This document shows positions 34,335 through 45,119 of a stretch of 61,942 nt of DNA, piece by piece. The notes below the pieces were generated by a model. It had not been told where the DNA came from. It saw only the letters and a list, made by a program, of their open reading frames with translations, and searched no databases. The DNA is from Paludibacteraceae bacterium (lineage in GTDB: Bacteria > Bacteroidota > Bacteroidia > Bacteroidales > Paludibacteraceae). Each line of letters opens with the position of its first letter. Positions within the stretch are counted from its first letter, which is position 1. The stretch covers positions 1-61,942 of the forward strand of contig JAFWXW010000026.1 in the NCBI GenBank assembly GCA_017517845.1, given 5' to 3'. A program made the position numbers and the translations under genes.

Positions 34335-36527
34335 ATGTCCAAAGCGCAAGTATTACAGAAAGAGAATGAGATGATGGACAATGCTTTCGAAGAGTTGTTG
34401 AAAGATTATTTAAATTCACATCACAGTAAAAAAACAGATATTATTAGAAAAGCATATCAGTTTGCCAAAACTGCACATGCAGGAGTACGCCGACGTTCGG
34501 GGGAACCTTATATAATACACCCTATTGCCGTGGCACATATAGCGTGTAAAGATATAGGACTAGGTTCTACATCTATTTGTGCGGCTCTATTACATGACGT
34601 AGTAGAAGACACAGATTATACTGTAGATGATATAAAAGACCTATTTGGAGAGAAAGTTGCAGAAATAGTAAAAGGGCTAACCAAAATTTCTGGCGGAGTA
34701 TTTGGAGAACAAGCGTCTGCACAAGCAGAAAACTTTAGAAAATTAATTATTACCATGTCAGAAGACATCAGAGTGGTATTAATTAAAATAGCAGACAGAC
34801 TTCATAATATGCGTACATTAGACTCTCAACCTGTGGCAAAACAATATAAGATAGCAGGAGAAACTGAATATATTTACGCTCCGCTTGCACACAGATTGGG
34901 CCTGTTCTCCATTAAAACAGAATTAGAAGATTTAAGTTTTAAATACAACTTCCCAGAAAAATATGAAAATATCTCTAAGCGTTTAGAAGCAGAAAGAGAA
35001 AAACGCATGGAAGTATATGATAAATTCTCTCTTCCAATTATGAATAAATTAAATAGCTATGGCTATGAATTTGTAATGAAAGAAAGAATTAAATCTGCTT
35101 TTTCCATTTGGAAAAAAATGGAAGCAAAACAGATTCCATTTGAGGAAGTTTATGATATTTTGGGAGCTAGAATAGTATTTAAACCCCACCCAGGTGCAGA
35201 TGAAAAAATAGAATGCCTAAAAATTTATAATCTAATCACATCTATTTATACCCTACACCCTGGCAGAACTAGAGATTGGTTAAATACTCCTAAAGCAAAT
35301 GGTTATGAAGCACTTCACGTTACCGTTATGGGACCAGATGGTCAATGGATAGAAGTTCAGATTCGTAGCCAAAGAATGGACGAGATAGCAGAAAAGGGTC
35401 TAGCTGCACACTGGAATTATAAAAAAGACTATTCATTAAGTGAATCAAAGATAGAAGAATGGTTAAGCACTGTAAATGAGTTACTTAAAAATCCAGACTC
35501 CAACGCAATGCACTTCTTGGATACATTTAAATTGACTCTTTATGATGCAGAAGTTTTTGTCTTCACTCCAAAAGGAGAAATGAAAACATTACCTTCTGGT
35601 TCCACAGCATTAGACTTTGCTTTTGATATACATTCAGACATAGGAATGCACTGTATAGGTGCCAAAGTTAATAATAAACTAGTTCCGCTAAGTTATGTTC
35701 TACAGAGTGGAGACCAAGTGGAAATACTAGTTGCCAAACAACAAACTCCTCAACCAGAATGGATTAACTATGTAACCACAGTCAAAGCAAAAGAAAAATT
35801 AACTACCATTTTTAAGCAAAGTTCCAAATTATTTAGAAAAAAAGGTGAGGAAATATTAAGAGATGCACTAGAAGCCCTAGGATATGTAGTGAAGAAAGAC
35901 TTTAATAATGAGACCATTAAGTTATTGTTAGACCATTTCAAATTAGATTCATTGGACGATGTCTTAATCAAAATAGGTAAAGAAGAAATCTCACTTACAG
36001 ATATTCCAGAATTTGTAAAACACAAAAGTAGAAAACTCACTATTAAGTCACTTACTCCAAGTTTCCTTATGGGAAAGAGTAAGAAAAAAGAAACCATTGA
36101 CAATAAAAATTATAGCATTGCTCCATGTTGTAAACCTATCCCTGGCGATGACATCATAGGTTTCAAGACAGAAGATGGAGTAATTATCCACAAAAGAGAT
36201 TGCCCAGAAGCTGTAAAACTTAAATCCCAGTATGGACCAAAAATTGTTGAAGCCAAATGGGAACAAACCAAAGAGCAAGTATATAGTGCGGGCATAGAAA
36301 TAGAGGGTATAGACAGAAAGCATATCTTAATGGATATTGTGAAAATAATTTCAGAAGATTTAAATGCTAATATTCAGAAACTTACAGTAAAAACCTTCGA
36401 CGGCATATTTAATGCAAAAATTAATGTATATGTCAGACACGTTAATGACATCAAAAAGATTTGTACCGAAGCTTTAAAAATTAATGGTATTGAGCGAGCT
36501 ACACGCATTAACGAACATGACATCTAG
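34335..36527 (+). CDS. rel: Bifunctional (p)ppGpp synthetase/hydrolase (RelA/SpoT family)
   Basis: 730 aa. Controls the stringent response by making and degrading (p)ppGpp. Order: HD hydrolase domain (His62, His87-Asp88 in LLHDVVEDTDYT), synthetase domain (about 240-350; YDILGARIVF, NGYEALHVTVMGPDGQWIEVQIR), TGS domain (about 395-455; VFVFTPKGEMKTLPSGSTAL), a zinc-finger-like region (APCCKPIPGDDIIGF) and a C-terminal ACT domain. The HD residues are intact, so both activities are likely. It follows the T9SS cassette by 16 bp and could be read from the same transcript. The last 11 bp overlap the M3 peptidase gene. Confidence 0.93.
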   Translation: MSKAQVLQKENEMMDNAFEELLKDYLNSHHSKKTDIIRKAYQFAKTAHAGVRRRSGEPYIIHPIAVAHIACKDIGLGSTSICAALLHDVVEDTDYTVDDIKDLFGEKVAEIVKGLTKISGGVFGEQASAQAENFRKLIITMSEDIRVVLIKIADRLHNMRTLDSQPVAKQYKIAGETEYIYAPLAHRLGLFSIKTELEDLSFKYNFPEKYENISKRLEAEREKRMEVYDKFSLPIMNKLNSYGYEFVMKERIKSAFSIWKKMEAKQIPFEEVYDILGARIVFKPHPGADEKIECLKIYNLITSIYTLHPGRTRDWLNTPKANGYEALHVTVMGPDGQWIEVQIRSQRMDEIAEKGLAAHWNYKKDYSLSESKIEEWLSTVNELLKNPDSNAMHFLDTFKLTLYDAEVFVFTPKGEMKTLPSGSTALDFAFDIHSDIGMHCIGAKVNNKLVPLSYVLQSGDQVEILVAKQQTPQPEWINYVTTVKAKEKLTTIFKQSSKLFRKKGEEILRDALEALGYVVKKDFNNETIKLLLDHFKLDSLDDVLIKIGKEEISLTDIPEFVKHKSRKLTIKSLTPSFLMGKSKKKETIDNKNYSIAPCCKPIPGDDIIGFKTEDGVIIHKRDCPEAVKLKSQYGPKIVEAKWEQTKEQVYSAGIEIEGIDRKHILMDIVKIISEDLNANIQKLTVKTFDGIFNAKINVYVRHVNDIKKICTEALKINGIERATRINEHDI

Positions 36528-38616
36528 AGTCTTTAAATTAATCTTATTATTTTTTATGATTACGTTATCTCAGGCTAACGCAAACCCTTTTTTGCGTCCA
36601 TTTGACTTAAAATTTTCTGCTGTTCCATTTGACAAAATAGAAACCAAACACTATTCAGAGGCATTAGACCTAGGTTTAAAAGAACAAGAAGAAGATATAA
36701 AAAAAATTATAGAAAACACAGAAGAGCCAAATTTCTCAAATACCATTTTAGCATTAGAAAATAGTGGTGAAATTCTCTCTCGTGTTAGTGGAGTGCTTTT
36801 TAACCTCACCGAAGCAGAAACAAATGATGTATTAGACTCTATATCAGAGAAATACTCCCCTATTCTTTCTGAGGCTTCTAGTAAAATCTTCCAAAACGAA
36901 TTACTTTTTAATAGGGTAAAAAAAGTATATGAAAACATAGATAATTATCCAGACCCAATACAGAAAAAACTTATTACAGACACATACATAGGTTTTGTAC
37001 GTTCTGGAGCAAATTTGGATAAAGACAAAAAGGAAAGACTTAAAACTCTATCTAGTGAGTTGAGTTTACTTACATTCAGTTTTGGACGATTAGCCCTTCA
37101 GGCAACCAATGCCTATACTCTACACCTTGATAATATAGAGGAATTAAACGGTCTTCCAGAATATGCATTAGCAGCAGCTAGAGAAAAAGCAATAGAAAAA
37201 GGATTAGATGGTTGGATTATAGACCTTTCTGCCCCTTCATATATCAGTTTTATGCAATATGCCACAAACAGAGAACTAAGAAAAAAACTTTACATGGCAT
37301 ATAACACCAAAACTTCACAAGGTAACGAAAATGACAACCAAGAGAACATAAAGAAGATAGTAAATAATCGTCTAGAAATAGCACAGATTATGGGTTGTTC
37401 TCATTATAGCGAATACAGACTGCAACGTACTATGGCACAAAATGATAGTGCCGTTTATGGTCTTTTGGATGATTTGCTAGAAAAATACATGCCTCACGCC
37501 ATAAAAGAACGAGAAATAATAGAAGAGTATGCTAGAAAAATGAATAATGACTCTTCTTTTAGGTTAATGCCTTATGACTGGGCATTTTATAGTGAAAAGT
37601 ATAAGGAAGAGAAATATAATTATAGTGAAGAAGACTTAAAACCATATTTTGAGTTGGAGAGAGTAAAAAAAGGAGTATTTGGTTTAGCCACAGACCTCTA
37701 TGGTTTAAAATTTATTTCTAACAAAACATTACCTGTATATCACAAAGACGTAGATTTATTAGAAGTTTATGATGCTAATGATAAATTTATGGGACTTCTA
37801 TATACAGATTTCTTCCCTCGTAAAACCAAACGACAAGGTGCTTGGATGACAGAATTTAAGGGTCAATGGTATAACGAGGACGGAACTGATAGCAGACCCC
37901 TTATTTCACTAGTAATGAACTTCACTCCTCCTACAGGTGATAGTCCTGCACTTTTAACCTTTGAAGAAGTTAAAACTTTCTTACACGAATTTGGGCATGC
38001 ACTTCATGGACTATTGTCAGAAGTTCCATACGAAAGTTTAAGTGGCACCAATGTCTATAGAGATTTCGTGGAACTTCCATCACAAATTATGGAAAACTTT
38101 GCTAGCCTGCCAGAATTTTTAAATAAAACTGCCATTCATTACCAAACAGGAGAGGTAATCCCTACTGATTTAGTAGAAAAATTAAAAGCCTCTGAGCAAT
38201 ATTTATCTGCATATTCATGCATAAGACAATTGAGTTTCGGATACCTAGATATGGCATGGCATGGCATCAAGAAATCTTTCCAAGGTAATGTCATAGAATT
38301 TGAAAAAACTGCATGGGAAAAGACCCAATTATTTCCATCAATTGATGGTTGCTGTATGAGTACACATTTCACCCACCTTTTTGCAGGTGGTTATACTGCA
38401 GGATACTATGGATATAAGTGGGCAGAAGTACTTGACGCCGATGCTTTCTCTGTTTTCCAAGAGGCAGGAGGTATAAATAAAAATGTTGCTAATAACTTTA
38501 GAAACAATATATTATCCAAAGGCGGAACAGAACATCCTATGGAACTATATGTTAAATTTAGAGGATGCAAACCAAAAACCGATGCTCTACTTAAAAGAGA
38601 TGGGATAGTTGAATAG
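36517..38616 (+). CDS. M3-family oligopeptidase (Dcp-like), exported
   Basis: 699 aa from the ATG at 36517. The frame is open 33 bp further upstream, but that would precede the signal peptide MTSRVFKLILLFFMITLSQANA. The zinc site is HEFGH (residues 490-494) in FLHEFGHALHGLLSEV, with the downstream motif FVELPSQIMENFA giving the third ligand. Other family motifs: NRELRKKLYMAYNTK, LYTDFFPRKTKRQGAWM, and the C-terminal HLFAGGYTAGYYGYKWAEVL. It likely cleaves peptides in the periplasm, as Dcp-type dipeptidyl carboxypeptidases do. It overlaps rel by 11 bp in another frame, so it is translated by coupling. Confidence 0.92.
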   Translation: MTSRVFKLILLFFMITLSQANANPFLRPFDLKFSAVPFDKIETKHYSEALDLGLKEQEEDIKKIIENTEEPNFSNTILALENSGEILSRVSGVLFNLTEAETNDVLDSISEKYSPILSEASSKIFQNELLFNRVKKVYENIDNYPDPIQKKLITDTYIGFVRSGANLDKDKKERLKTLSSELSLLTFSFGRLALQATNAYTLHLDNIEELNGLPEYALAAAREKAIEKGLDGWIIDLSAPSYISFMQYATNRELRKKLYMAYNTKTSQGNENDNQENIKKIVNNRLEIAQIMGCSHYSEYRLQRTMAQNDSAVYGLLDDLLEKYMPHAIKEREIIEEYARKMNNDSSFRLMPYDWAFYSEKYKEEKYNYSEEDLKPYFELERVKKGVFGLATDLYGLKFISNKTLPVYHKDVDLLEVYDANDKFMGLLYTDFFPRKTKRQGAWMTEFKGQWYNEDGTDSRPLISLVMNFTPPTGDSPALLTFEEVKTFLHEFGHALHGLLSEVPYESLSGTNVYRDFVELPSQIMENFASLPEFLNKTAIHYQTGEVIPTDLVEKLKASEQYLSAYSCIRQLSFGYLDMAWHGIKKSFQGNVIEFEKTAWEKTQLFPSIDGCCMSTHFTHLFAGGYTAGYYGYKWAEVLDADAFSVFQEAGGINKNVANNFRNNILSKGGTEHPMELYVKFRGCKPKTDALLKRDGIVE

Positions 38617-38673
38617 TTAGGAGTTGGTTTTTACAAAAGATTTCAACAAAAAGTCCGATTTTCTAAGAAAAAA

Positions 38674-38704
38674 TTTGAAATTGCATAAATAAACCTTATC
38701 TTTG
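38674..38704 (+). promoter_or_regulatory. Promoter of the glucan phosphorylase gene
   Basis: TTTG (38674-38677), 19-bp spacer, TATCTTTG (38697-38704): a textbook Bacteroidetes promoter. It leaves an AT-rich leader of about 75 nt before the ATG at 38787. I see no convincing riboswitch in that leader. Confidence 0.75.
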
Positions 38705-38786
38705 CAACGCTTTTTATTATACATATTGTATAAAAATACAGAAAATTATATCAAAAATACATAATTATTAACTTTAAACTTAAGAA

Positions 38787-41348
38787 ATGAAACTACAAGT
38801 AAGTAATGCTAATTATCCTAATTGGACACCTATTACTGTACAGTTCAACGTACCTGCTAAGTTTGAAAAACTTAAAGAAATAGCTAATAACCTATGGTGG
38901 GTATGGAACTACGAAGCAGTGGACTTATTCACTGAAATGAATCCTGAATTATGGACTAAATGCGGTGGAAACCCAGTTTTATTCCTTCAAACTCTTAACG
39001 GTACACAATATGCTGAATTGGCAAAAAATAAGTCATTCATCAAACGTATGGATGAAGTTTATGCAAAATTTTCAGCTTATATGAACGTTAAACCTTCTAA
39101 AACCGTTCCTTCTGTTGCTTATTTCAGCATGGAATATGGTTTAACTGATATCTTAAAAATCTACTCTGGTGGTCTAGGTGTTTTAGCTGGTGACTACTTA
39201 AAAGAAGCTTCTGACTGCAACGTTGATATGGTTGCTATCGGTTTCTTATATCGTTTTGGTTACTTTACCCAAAACTTATCAATGAACGGTGAACAAATCG
39301 CTGTTTACGAAGCTCAAGAATTTGACAAACTTCCTCTAGAACAATATTTAGACAAAAATGGCGACCCTATCACTATTAGTGTAGCTTATCCAGGTCGTAA
39401 CATTTATGCTAACTTATGGAAAGTTAAAGTAGGTCGTATCAACCTTATCTTATTAGATACAGACACTGACAAAAATAATGAAGCAGACCGCAGCATTACT
39501 AGCCAACTTTATGGTGGCGACAATGAACACCGTCTAAAACAAGAAATCATGTTAGGTATCGGTGGTATGGCTGCTCTTAAAGAACTTGGTATTTCAAAAG
39601 AAGTTTACCACTGTAACGAAGGTCACGCTGCATTCTTAAATGTTCAACGTTTGATCGACTACATCAGAACTGGCTTAAGCTTCAATGAAGCTATGGAACT
39701 TGTTCGTGTTTCTGGTTTATTCACCACTCACACTCCAGTTCCTGCTGGTCACGACAAATTTGAAGAAGGCGTATTCCAATATTATATGGCTGACTTCGCA
39801 AACCAACTAGGTATTTCTTGGACAGACTTCATGAATATGGGTCGTGAAAATCCTGGTGACTTAACAGAAAAATTCTCTGTAACTGTATTCGCTTGCAACA
39901 CTTGCCAAGAAGTAAACGGTGTGAGCTGGTTACACGGAAAAGTTTCTCAAGACATGTTTAAAACAATTTGGAAAGGTTACTTCCCAGAAGAATCTCACGT
40001 TGGTTATGTAACTAACGGTGTTCACTATCCAACATGGGCAGTATCTGAATGGCAAAAACTTCACGTTAAAGCATTCGGTGAACAATTCCTTTCTGACCAA
40101 TCTAACACTGCACACTGGGAAAACATCTACAATGTTTCTGATGCAGAAATTTGGGAAACACGTAAAGCTCTTAAATTACGTTTAATCGATTATATCAAAG
40201 CTAGATTTACAGAATCATGGTTGAAAAACCAAGGTGATCCAGCTCGTATCGTAAGTTTATCAGAAAACATCAACCCTAACGCTTTAACTATTGGTTTCGG
40301 TCGTCGTTTCGCAACTTACAAACGTGCTCACTTATTGTTCACAGACCTTAATCGTCTAGCTAAAATAGTTAACAACCCTAACTATCCAGTACAATTCTTC
40401 TTTACTGGTAAAGCTCACCCAGCTGACGCTCCAGGACAAAAATTAATCCAAAACATCATTGAGATTTCTCGTCGTCCAGAATTCCTAGGTAAGATTATCT
40501 TCTTAGAAAACTACGACATGGCTCTAGCTAAACGTTTAATCTCTGGTGTTGATATCTGGTTAAATACTCCTACTCGTCCACTAGAAGCTTCTGGTACATC
40601 TGGTGAAAAAGCTGAAATGAATGGTGTATTAAACTTCTCTGTCCTAGACGGATGGTGGTATGAAGGTTACCGTGAAGGTGCAGGTTGGGCTCTAACCGAA
40701 AAACGTACTTTCGTAAACCAAGCACAACAAGACCAACTAGACGCAGCAACTATTTACTCAATGTTAGAAAACGAAATTATTCCATTATATTTCGCTAAAA
40801 ACAGTAAAGGTTACTCTCCAGAATGGATTCAATACATTAAGAACTCTTTAGCTAAGATTGCTCCTATCTATACTACAAAACGTATGTTAGATGACTATAT
40901 TGAACGTTTCTATAGCAAACAAGCAAAACGTGCTAAAGCTCTTAAAGCTAATAACTGTGCAAAAGTTAAAGAAATCGTTGCTTGGAAAGAAAACATGGCT
41001 GCAAACTGGGACAACATCGAAGTTATTGAATCATCTGCAACTAGCATGTCTCACTACATCGCAGATACAAATGATAAACAAACTGTCACTGTTTCTGTAG
41101 ATGCTAAACAAGAAAGCGTTGCTAACGGTCTAGGTTTTGAACTAGTTATCGTTAAAATGATTGATGGTGCTGAAAAATTACATAAAGTACTTCCATTCAC
41201 AGATATTAAAGTTGAAGGTTCAAGAGTAAATGCAAGACTTGACATGAATCCTACTACTGGTGGTTCATTCAAATGTGCAGTTCGTATGTATGCTAAAAAC
41301 GATGCTCTTCCTCATCGTCAAGATTTCTGCTACTTACGTTGGTTATAA
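38787..41348 (+). CDS. glgP: Alpha-glucan (glycogen/maltodextrin) phosphorylase
   Basis: 853 aa, fitting the short-type glucan phosphorylase family found in many bacteria. It releases glucose-1-phosphate from alpha-1,4-glucans using pyridoxal phosphate. Signatures: [14 protein letters not shown] near the N-terminus, [20 protein letters not shown] (about 111-130), [37 protein letters not shown], and the PLP-lysine region [18 protein letters not shown] with Lys608. Codon choice is visibly more uniform than in neighbours (many GGT, GTT and AAA codons), suggesting high expression, in line with its strong promoter and terminator. It is a single-gene unit. Confidence 0.93.
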   Translation: MKLQVSNANYPNWTPITVQFNVPAKFEKLKEIANNLWWVWNYEAVDLFTEMNPELWTKCGGNPVLFLQTLNGTQYAELAKNKSFIKRMDEVYAKFSAYMNVKPSKTVPSVAYFSMEYGLTDILKIYSGGLGVLAGDYLKEASDCNVDMVAIGFLYRFGYFTQNLSMNGEQIAVYEAQEFDKLPLEQYLDKNGDPITISVAYPGRNIYANLWKVKVGRINLILLDTDTDKNNEADRSITSQLYGGDNEHRLKQEIMLGIGGMAALKELGISKEVYHCNEGHAAFLNVQRLIDYIRTGLSFNEAMELVRVSGLFTTHTPVPAGHDKFEEGVFQYYMADFANQLGISWTDFMNMGRENPGDLTEKFSVTVFACNTCQEVNGVSWLHGKVSQDMFKTIWKGYFPEESHVGYVTNGVHYPTWAVSEWQKLHVKAFGEQFLSDQSNTAHWENIYNVSDAEIWETRKALKLRLIDYIKARFTESWLKNQGDPARIVSLSENINPNALTIGFGRRFATYKRAHLLFTDLNRLAKIVNNPNYPVQFFFTGKAHPADAPGQKLIQNIIEISRRPEFLGKIIFLENYDMALAKRLISGVDIWLNTPTRPLEASGTSGEKAEMNGVLNFSVLDGWWYEGYREGAGWALTEKRTFVNQAQQDQLDAATIYSMLENEIIPLYFAKNSKGYSPEWIQYIKNSLAKIAPIYTTKRMLDDYIERFYSKQAKRAKALKANNCAKVKEIVAWKENMAANWDNIEVIESSATSMSHYIADTNDKQTVTVSVDAKQESVANGLGFELVIVKMIDGAEKLHKVLPFTDIKVEGSRVNARLDMNPTTGGSFKCAVRMYAKNDALPHRQDFCYLRWL

Positions 41349-41371
41349 TCTTTCTGATTATATATCTTCAC

Positions 41372-41408
41372 TAGAGGCTGATTCTAATAGAGTCAGCCTC
41401 TATTATTT
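41372..41408 (+). terminator. Intrinsic terminator after glgP
   Basis: Stem TAGAGGCTGA / TCAGCCTCTA (41372-41381, 41393-41402) with an 11-nt loop, followed by TTATTTT. It shows what an ordinary terminator looks like in this genome, without the dispersed element in its loop. Confidence 0.88.
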
Positions 41409-41468
41409 TGACACAGAATAAATCACATTTTTTATAGAAATTTTAAACGATAAATTATAATTTTATAT

Positions 41469-41476
41469 TATTTTTG
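41469..41476 (+). promoter_or_regulatory. -7 promoter box of the BamA/TamA-like gene
   Basis: TATTTTTG, 52 bp before the ATG at 41529. Confidence 0.4.
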
Positions 41477-41528
41477 TAGTTAATGCAAATTTGCACTACC
41501 AATAGTGCATATTAGAATAATATATAAA

Positions 41529-43883
41529 ATGCATAAAAATAAATATCTTCTTCCAATCTGTATCTTTCTCACATTACTACTTAGCAGTTGTAATGTGACT
41601 AAATATGTTCCAGAAGGAGAATATTTATTGGACAAGGTAAATATAACTACAGACGAAAAAGACTTAAAAGACACAGATTTTAGTATATACCTAAGGCAAC
41701 AACCAAACCTAAAACTTTTTAATTTTATTCCATTCAACCTAGGATTATATAGCATTTCTAGTCCAGATACCACTTTGTGGATTAATAGGTTCTTACAAAA
41801 AATAGGTGACGCTCCTGTTATTTATGATTCCACATTGGTAGAATCTTCTGCATTAGAATTAAAAAAAGCAATGATAAACAAAGGTTATCTTAATGCAGAG
41901 GTTTCACACAACACCACATTTAAGAAGAAAAAAGCAAAGGTTAATTATAGCATAACAGCAAATCAACCATATAGAATCAAAGATATAAAATATAAAATTC
42001 GTAATAAGGAGATAGAAGAAATTATCCTACCAGATACTATTAATTCACTCATTAAGAGAGGAAATTTATTTGATATTGATATTCTAGAAAAGGAAAGAAA
42101 AAGAATAGCAGATCTTCTTAGGACAGAAGGTTATTTTTACTTTGACAAGGAATATATTGGTTTTGTTGCCGACACCACATTAGGAAACAAACAAGTTCAA
42201 CTGAACATGAGAGTTCAACCTATGAGAAAAGTTGTAGGTAAAAATGAAATCTTACGTTTAGAACATGAAAAGTACAATGTAAGAAATATAAATTATTTCT
42301 TAACCAATGATGCCACTACACTATTCAACGATAGTTTAAAAGCACCATTAAATCATATAAGGTATAAAGACATAAATATATACTCAGACAATGATTTCGT
42401 TAGAAAAAGTACTCTTCACAATTTTACTAGTATAAATAGTAATTCACTATACAATGAAGAGACTGTAGATCAAACATACGCCAAACTAGCCAGTCTCAAG
42501 ATATTTAAATACTTAAACATATCATTTTCTGAGACAGAAGATAGTATCAAGATAGTAGAAAATGCAATGCAACAAGATAGCTTGCTCTATGGTATAGAAA
42601 CCTCATCTACAAATGATACTATCAGAATGAAACAACTAGATTGTAATATTATTCTTGCACCAGACAAATTACAATCATTCAGTTTTGAGTTAGAAGGAAC
42701 AAACAATGAAGGAGACTTTGGTATAGCAGGAAGACTCCAATACAGCCATAATAATATTTTCCATGGAGGTGAGAAATTTAAATTTTTAGTACGTGGAGCA
42801 AACGAATCTATCATAGGCAAACGTTCCATTTGGGAGGTAGGTACAGAAGCTAGCATTGGTTTCCCTACTATTTTATTCCCTTATGTTAACAGAAAATTCT
42901 TCCAAGACAACACATCTAATACAGAACTGCACTTAAATTTCAGCTATCAGATTCGTGATGAATACTCTCGCATCATAGCAGGTCTGGGTATGAGATATAA
43001 TTGGCAAACCAAAGAAAGAATTAATCATTCAGTCAATCTTATAGACCTTAATTACGTATATTTACCATTCATCTCAGAAAATTTCAAGCAAACTATTAAT
43101 AATTCCCTTTTAAAATATAGTTATGAAGACCACTTTATTATGAGTGCTGGTTACGGCATTTCATTTACCAATAAGAAAAGTAGTTCTATAAATAACTTCT
43201 ATAATGTCCGTGCTTCTGCAGAAATAGCAGGAAACCTTTTATATGGTATTTGTTATGGAGCAAAAGCCAATACAGATGCCAATGGAGCATACCTTCTAGG
43301 CAATATCCCATTTGCTCAATATGCTAAAGCCGACTTTGACTTTAGTTATACACATACTGTAGATAAGAAAAACTCTATGGTATATCACGTAGGTTTGGGT
43401 GTGGGTGTTCCATATCTGAATTCTACTATCTTACCATTTGAAAAACGTTATTATGGTGGCGGAGCCAATAGTGTTCGTGGTTGGTCTGCTCGTTCTTTGG
43501 GTCCAGGTTCTTACAACGCAGGAACCAATATAGACTATATGAAACAATCTGGAGATATAAAATTGGACCTAAACCTAGAATATAGAACCAAACTAGTTTG
43601 GCTACTAGAATTAGCTGCATTTATAGATGCGGGTAATATATGGACACTAAAAGATGAAGGACAAGTAGGTGGGCAATTCAAGTTTGATACTTTCTATAAA
43701 CAGATAGCATTAGGCTATGGTATAGGCATAAGACTAAATTTTGATTATTTCGTAATTCGTCTAGATTGGGGTCTTAAAGCTTATGACCCTTCTCGTGCAG
43801 ATGGTGAACGTTGGAGATTTGTTCCTGGTTGGGACATTCTTAAAGACACTGCCCTACACTTTGCCGTCGGATATCCGTTCTAA
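41529..43883 (+). CDS. BamA/TamA-family outer-membrane protein with lipoprotein signal
   Basis: 784 aa from the ATG at 41529 (a GTG 24 bp upstream is in frame but would push the signal peptide inward). Lipobox LLSSC gives Cys21, followed by NVTKYVPEGEYLLDKV, an opening I associate with Bacteroidetes BamA-like proteins. POTRA-like segments occupy roughly residues 30-330 (KKAMINKGYLNAEV, EKERKRIADLLRTEGYFYFD). The C-terminal half is a 16-strand-type surface-antigen barrel with the signature GGANSVRGWSARSLGPG near residue 650 and a final strand FAVGYPF. It may help to insert or export outer-membrane proteins. The N-terminal lipid anchor is unusual compared with proteobacterial BamA. Confidence 0.85.
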   Translation: MHKNKYLLPICIFLTLLLSSCNVTKYVPEGEYLLDKVNITTDEKDLKDTDFSIYLRQQPNLKLFNFIPFNLGLYSISSPDTTLWINRFLQKIGDAPVIYDSTLVESSALELKKAMINKGYLNAEVSHNTTFKKKKAKVNYSITANQPYRIKDIKYKIRNKEIEEIILPDTINSLIKRGNLFDIDILEKERKRIADLLRTEGYFYFDKEYIGFVADTTLGNKQVQLNMRVQPMRKVVGKNEILRLEHEKYNVRNINYFLTNDATTLFNDSLKAPLNHIRYKDINIYSDNDFVRKSTLHNFTSINSNSLYNEETVDQTYAKLASLKIFKYLNISFSETEDSIKIVENAMQQDSLLYGIETSSTNDTIRMKQLDCNIILAPDKLQSFSFELEGTNNEGDFGIAGRLQYSHNNIFHGGEKFKFLVRGANESIIGKRSIWEVGTEASIGFPTILFPYVNRKFFQDNTSNTELHLNFSYQIRDEYSRIIAGLGMRYNWQTKERINHSVNLIDLNYVYLPFISENFKQTINNSLLKYSYEDHFIMSAGYGISFTNKKSSSINNFYNVRASAEIAGNLLYGICYGAKANTDANGAYLLGNIPFAQYAKADFDFSYTHTVDKKNSMVYHVGLGVGVPYLNSTILPFEKRYYGGGANSVRGWSARSLGPGSYNAGTNIDYMKQSGDIKLDLNLEYRTKLVWLLELAAFIDAGNIWTLKDEGQVGGQFKFDTFYKQIALGYGIGIRLNFDYFVIRLDWGLKAYDPSRADGERWRFVPGWDILKDTALHFAVGYPF

Positions 43884-43886
43884 TTA

Positions 43887-44132
43887 ATTAGGAATGAGGA
43901 ATGAGGAATTAGGACGAGTTGATGACCGAAGGGAATAATTTTGCGAGTAAGTGATAGCAGAGTAAATTAACCCTCGTAGAGGGTTATTCTTAATTGTAGG
44001 CAGGTGTCAGAGGAGCGCAGCGACGGCGACGCCTGTAAAAAGCATCCCAAAAAAACATCACGCCCGTTAGGGTGTGAATCTAAATTGATTAATCAACTAA
44101 GGAGTTGAATAAAAAGGTTAATTCAAGGCTCC
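43887..44132 (+). repeat. Mosaic of small repeats and hairpins before cysK
   Basis: In order: a 4-unit heptamer array (43887-43914, variant order TT, TG, TG, TT); a fragment shared with element copy A (43915-43938); hairpin TAACCCTC/GAGGGTTA (43968-43986); hairpin CAGGTGTC/GACGCCTG with one U-G (44001-44035); hairpin CACGCCC/GGGTGTG (44059-44076); palindrome TTGATTAATCAA (44085-44096); and GGAG-TTGAAT/ATTCAA-CTCC (44101-44132), like one end of element copy B. No gene was seen in it. Confidence 0.75.
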
Positions 44133-44146
44133 GCAAATAAAAATAT

Positions 44147-45040
44147 ATGAACAACATACTAGATCTAATTGGCAACACCCCACTTGTGAGGGTAAGTGAT
44201 GATTTAAACATTTACGCAAAATGCGAATTTCTTAATCCAGGCGGAAGTATCAAAGACCGCGTGGCATACAATATGATATGTCAAGCAGAAAAAGACGGAA
44301 AACTAAAACCTGGAATGACAATTATAGAACCAACATCAGGAAACACAGGCATTGGACTTGCCTTAGTGGGTGTACGCAAAGGTTACAAGGTAATCATTGT
44401 TATGCCAGAAAATATGTCAGAGGAACGTAAAAGAATCATTAGATGCCTTGGTGCAGGACTAGAACTTACTCCAAAAGAACTAAGCCTTGACGGAGCTGTA
44501 AAAAAAGCAGAAGAACTTGCTGCAGAACTAGGCGAAAATGCTTTCATTCCTCAACAATTTATAAACCCAAATAATCCAGACATTCATTATAGAACCACTG
44601 CTGTGGAGCTATATGAACAAATGGCAGGAGATATAGACATCTTTGTTTCTGGACTTGGAAGTGGTGGAACTCTTCAAGGAATAGGTAAATTCTTAAAAGA
44701 GAAAAATCCAAACATAAAAATAGTGGCTGTAGAACCAAAAGATGTATCTGCACTACTTGGTCACGAACCTGGACTTCATCAAATTCAGGGTATTGGTGAT
44801 GGTTTTATTCCAGAAGTACTGGACACTGCCCTTATAGATGAAGTAGTAGAGGTTTCTGATGCAGATGCAATATATACCACTCGTAAAATGGCAGAGGTTT
44901 ATGGGCTACTTTGTGGTACTTCTTCGGGTGCCAATGTTTGGGCTGCCATTCAAATGGCAAATAAATATGGCAAGGAAAAGAGGGTTGCTACAATACTTGC
45001 AGACCGTATAGAAAGATATTTCAGTACAAATCTTCTTTAG
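44147..45040 (+). CDS. cysK: Cysteine synthase (O-acetylserine sulfhydrylase)
   Basis: 297 aa. A PLP enzyme making L-cysteine from O-acetylserine and sulfide in the cytoplasm. Signatures: NTPLVRV near the start, NPGGSIKDRVAYNM with the PLP lysine in SIKDR (about Lys37), PTSGNTGIGLA (substrate loop), SGLGSGGTLQGIGKFL (PLP phosphate loop), and the C-terminal LCGTSSGAN. The substrate loop and length (about 300 aa) fit the CysK/CysM family; CysM cannot be ruled out from sequence. It stands alone after a hairpin-rich intergenic stretch. The ATG is 14 bp past the last hairpin, with no clear Shine-Dalgarno. Confidence 0.9.
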   Translation: MNNILDLIGNTPLVRVSDDLNIYAKCEFLNPGGSIKDRVAYNMICQAEKDGKLKPGMTIIEPTSGNTGIGLALVGVRKGYKVIIVMPENMSEERKRIIRCLGAGLELTPKELSLDGAVKKAEELAAELGENAFIPQQFINPNNPDIHYRTTAVELYEQMAGDIDIFVSGLGSGGTLQGIGKFLKEKNPNIKIVAVEPKDVSALLGHEPGLHQIQGIGDGFIPEVLDTALIDEVVEVSDADAIYTTRKMAEVYGLLCGTSSGANVWAAIQMANKYGKEKRVATILADRIERYFSTNLL

Positions 45041-45068
45041 TGGGTATTAATTAATTTATTTAATTTCT

Positions 45069-45098
45069 TTTGATTTTAAATAAATTGTATTATCTTTG
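45069..45098 (+). promoter_or_regulatory. Promoter of tRNA-Arg
   Basis: TTTG (45069-45072), 18-bp spacer, TATCTTTG (45091-45098). It ends 21 bp before the tRNA. Confidence 0.75.
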
Positions 45099-45119
45099 TG
45101 CTCGCAATTTTTTGCGGAT

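Noticed and set aside
36484-36516. Upstream start for the M3 peptidase
   Set aside because: The extra 11 residues precede a good signal peptide and increase the overlap with rel; the ATG at 36517 fits better.
38705-38786. Riboswitch in the glgP leader
   Set aside because: The leader is short and almost purely AT; no stable or recognisable fold.
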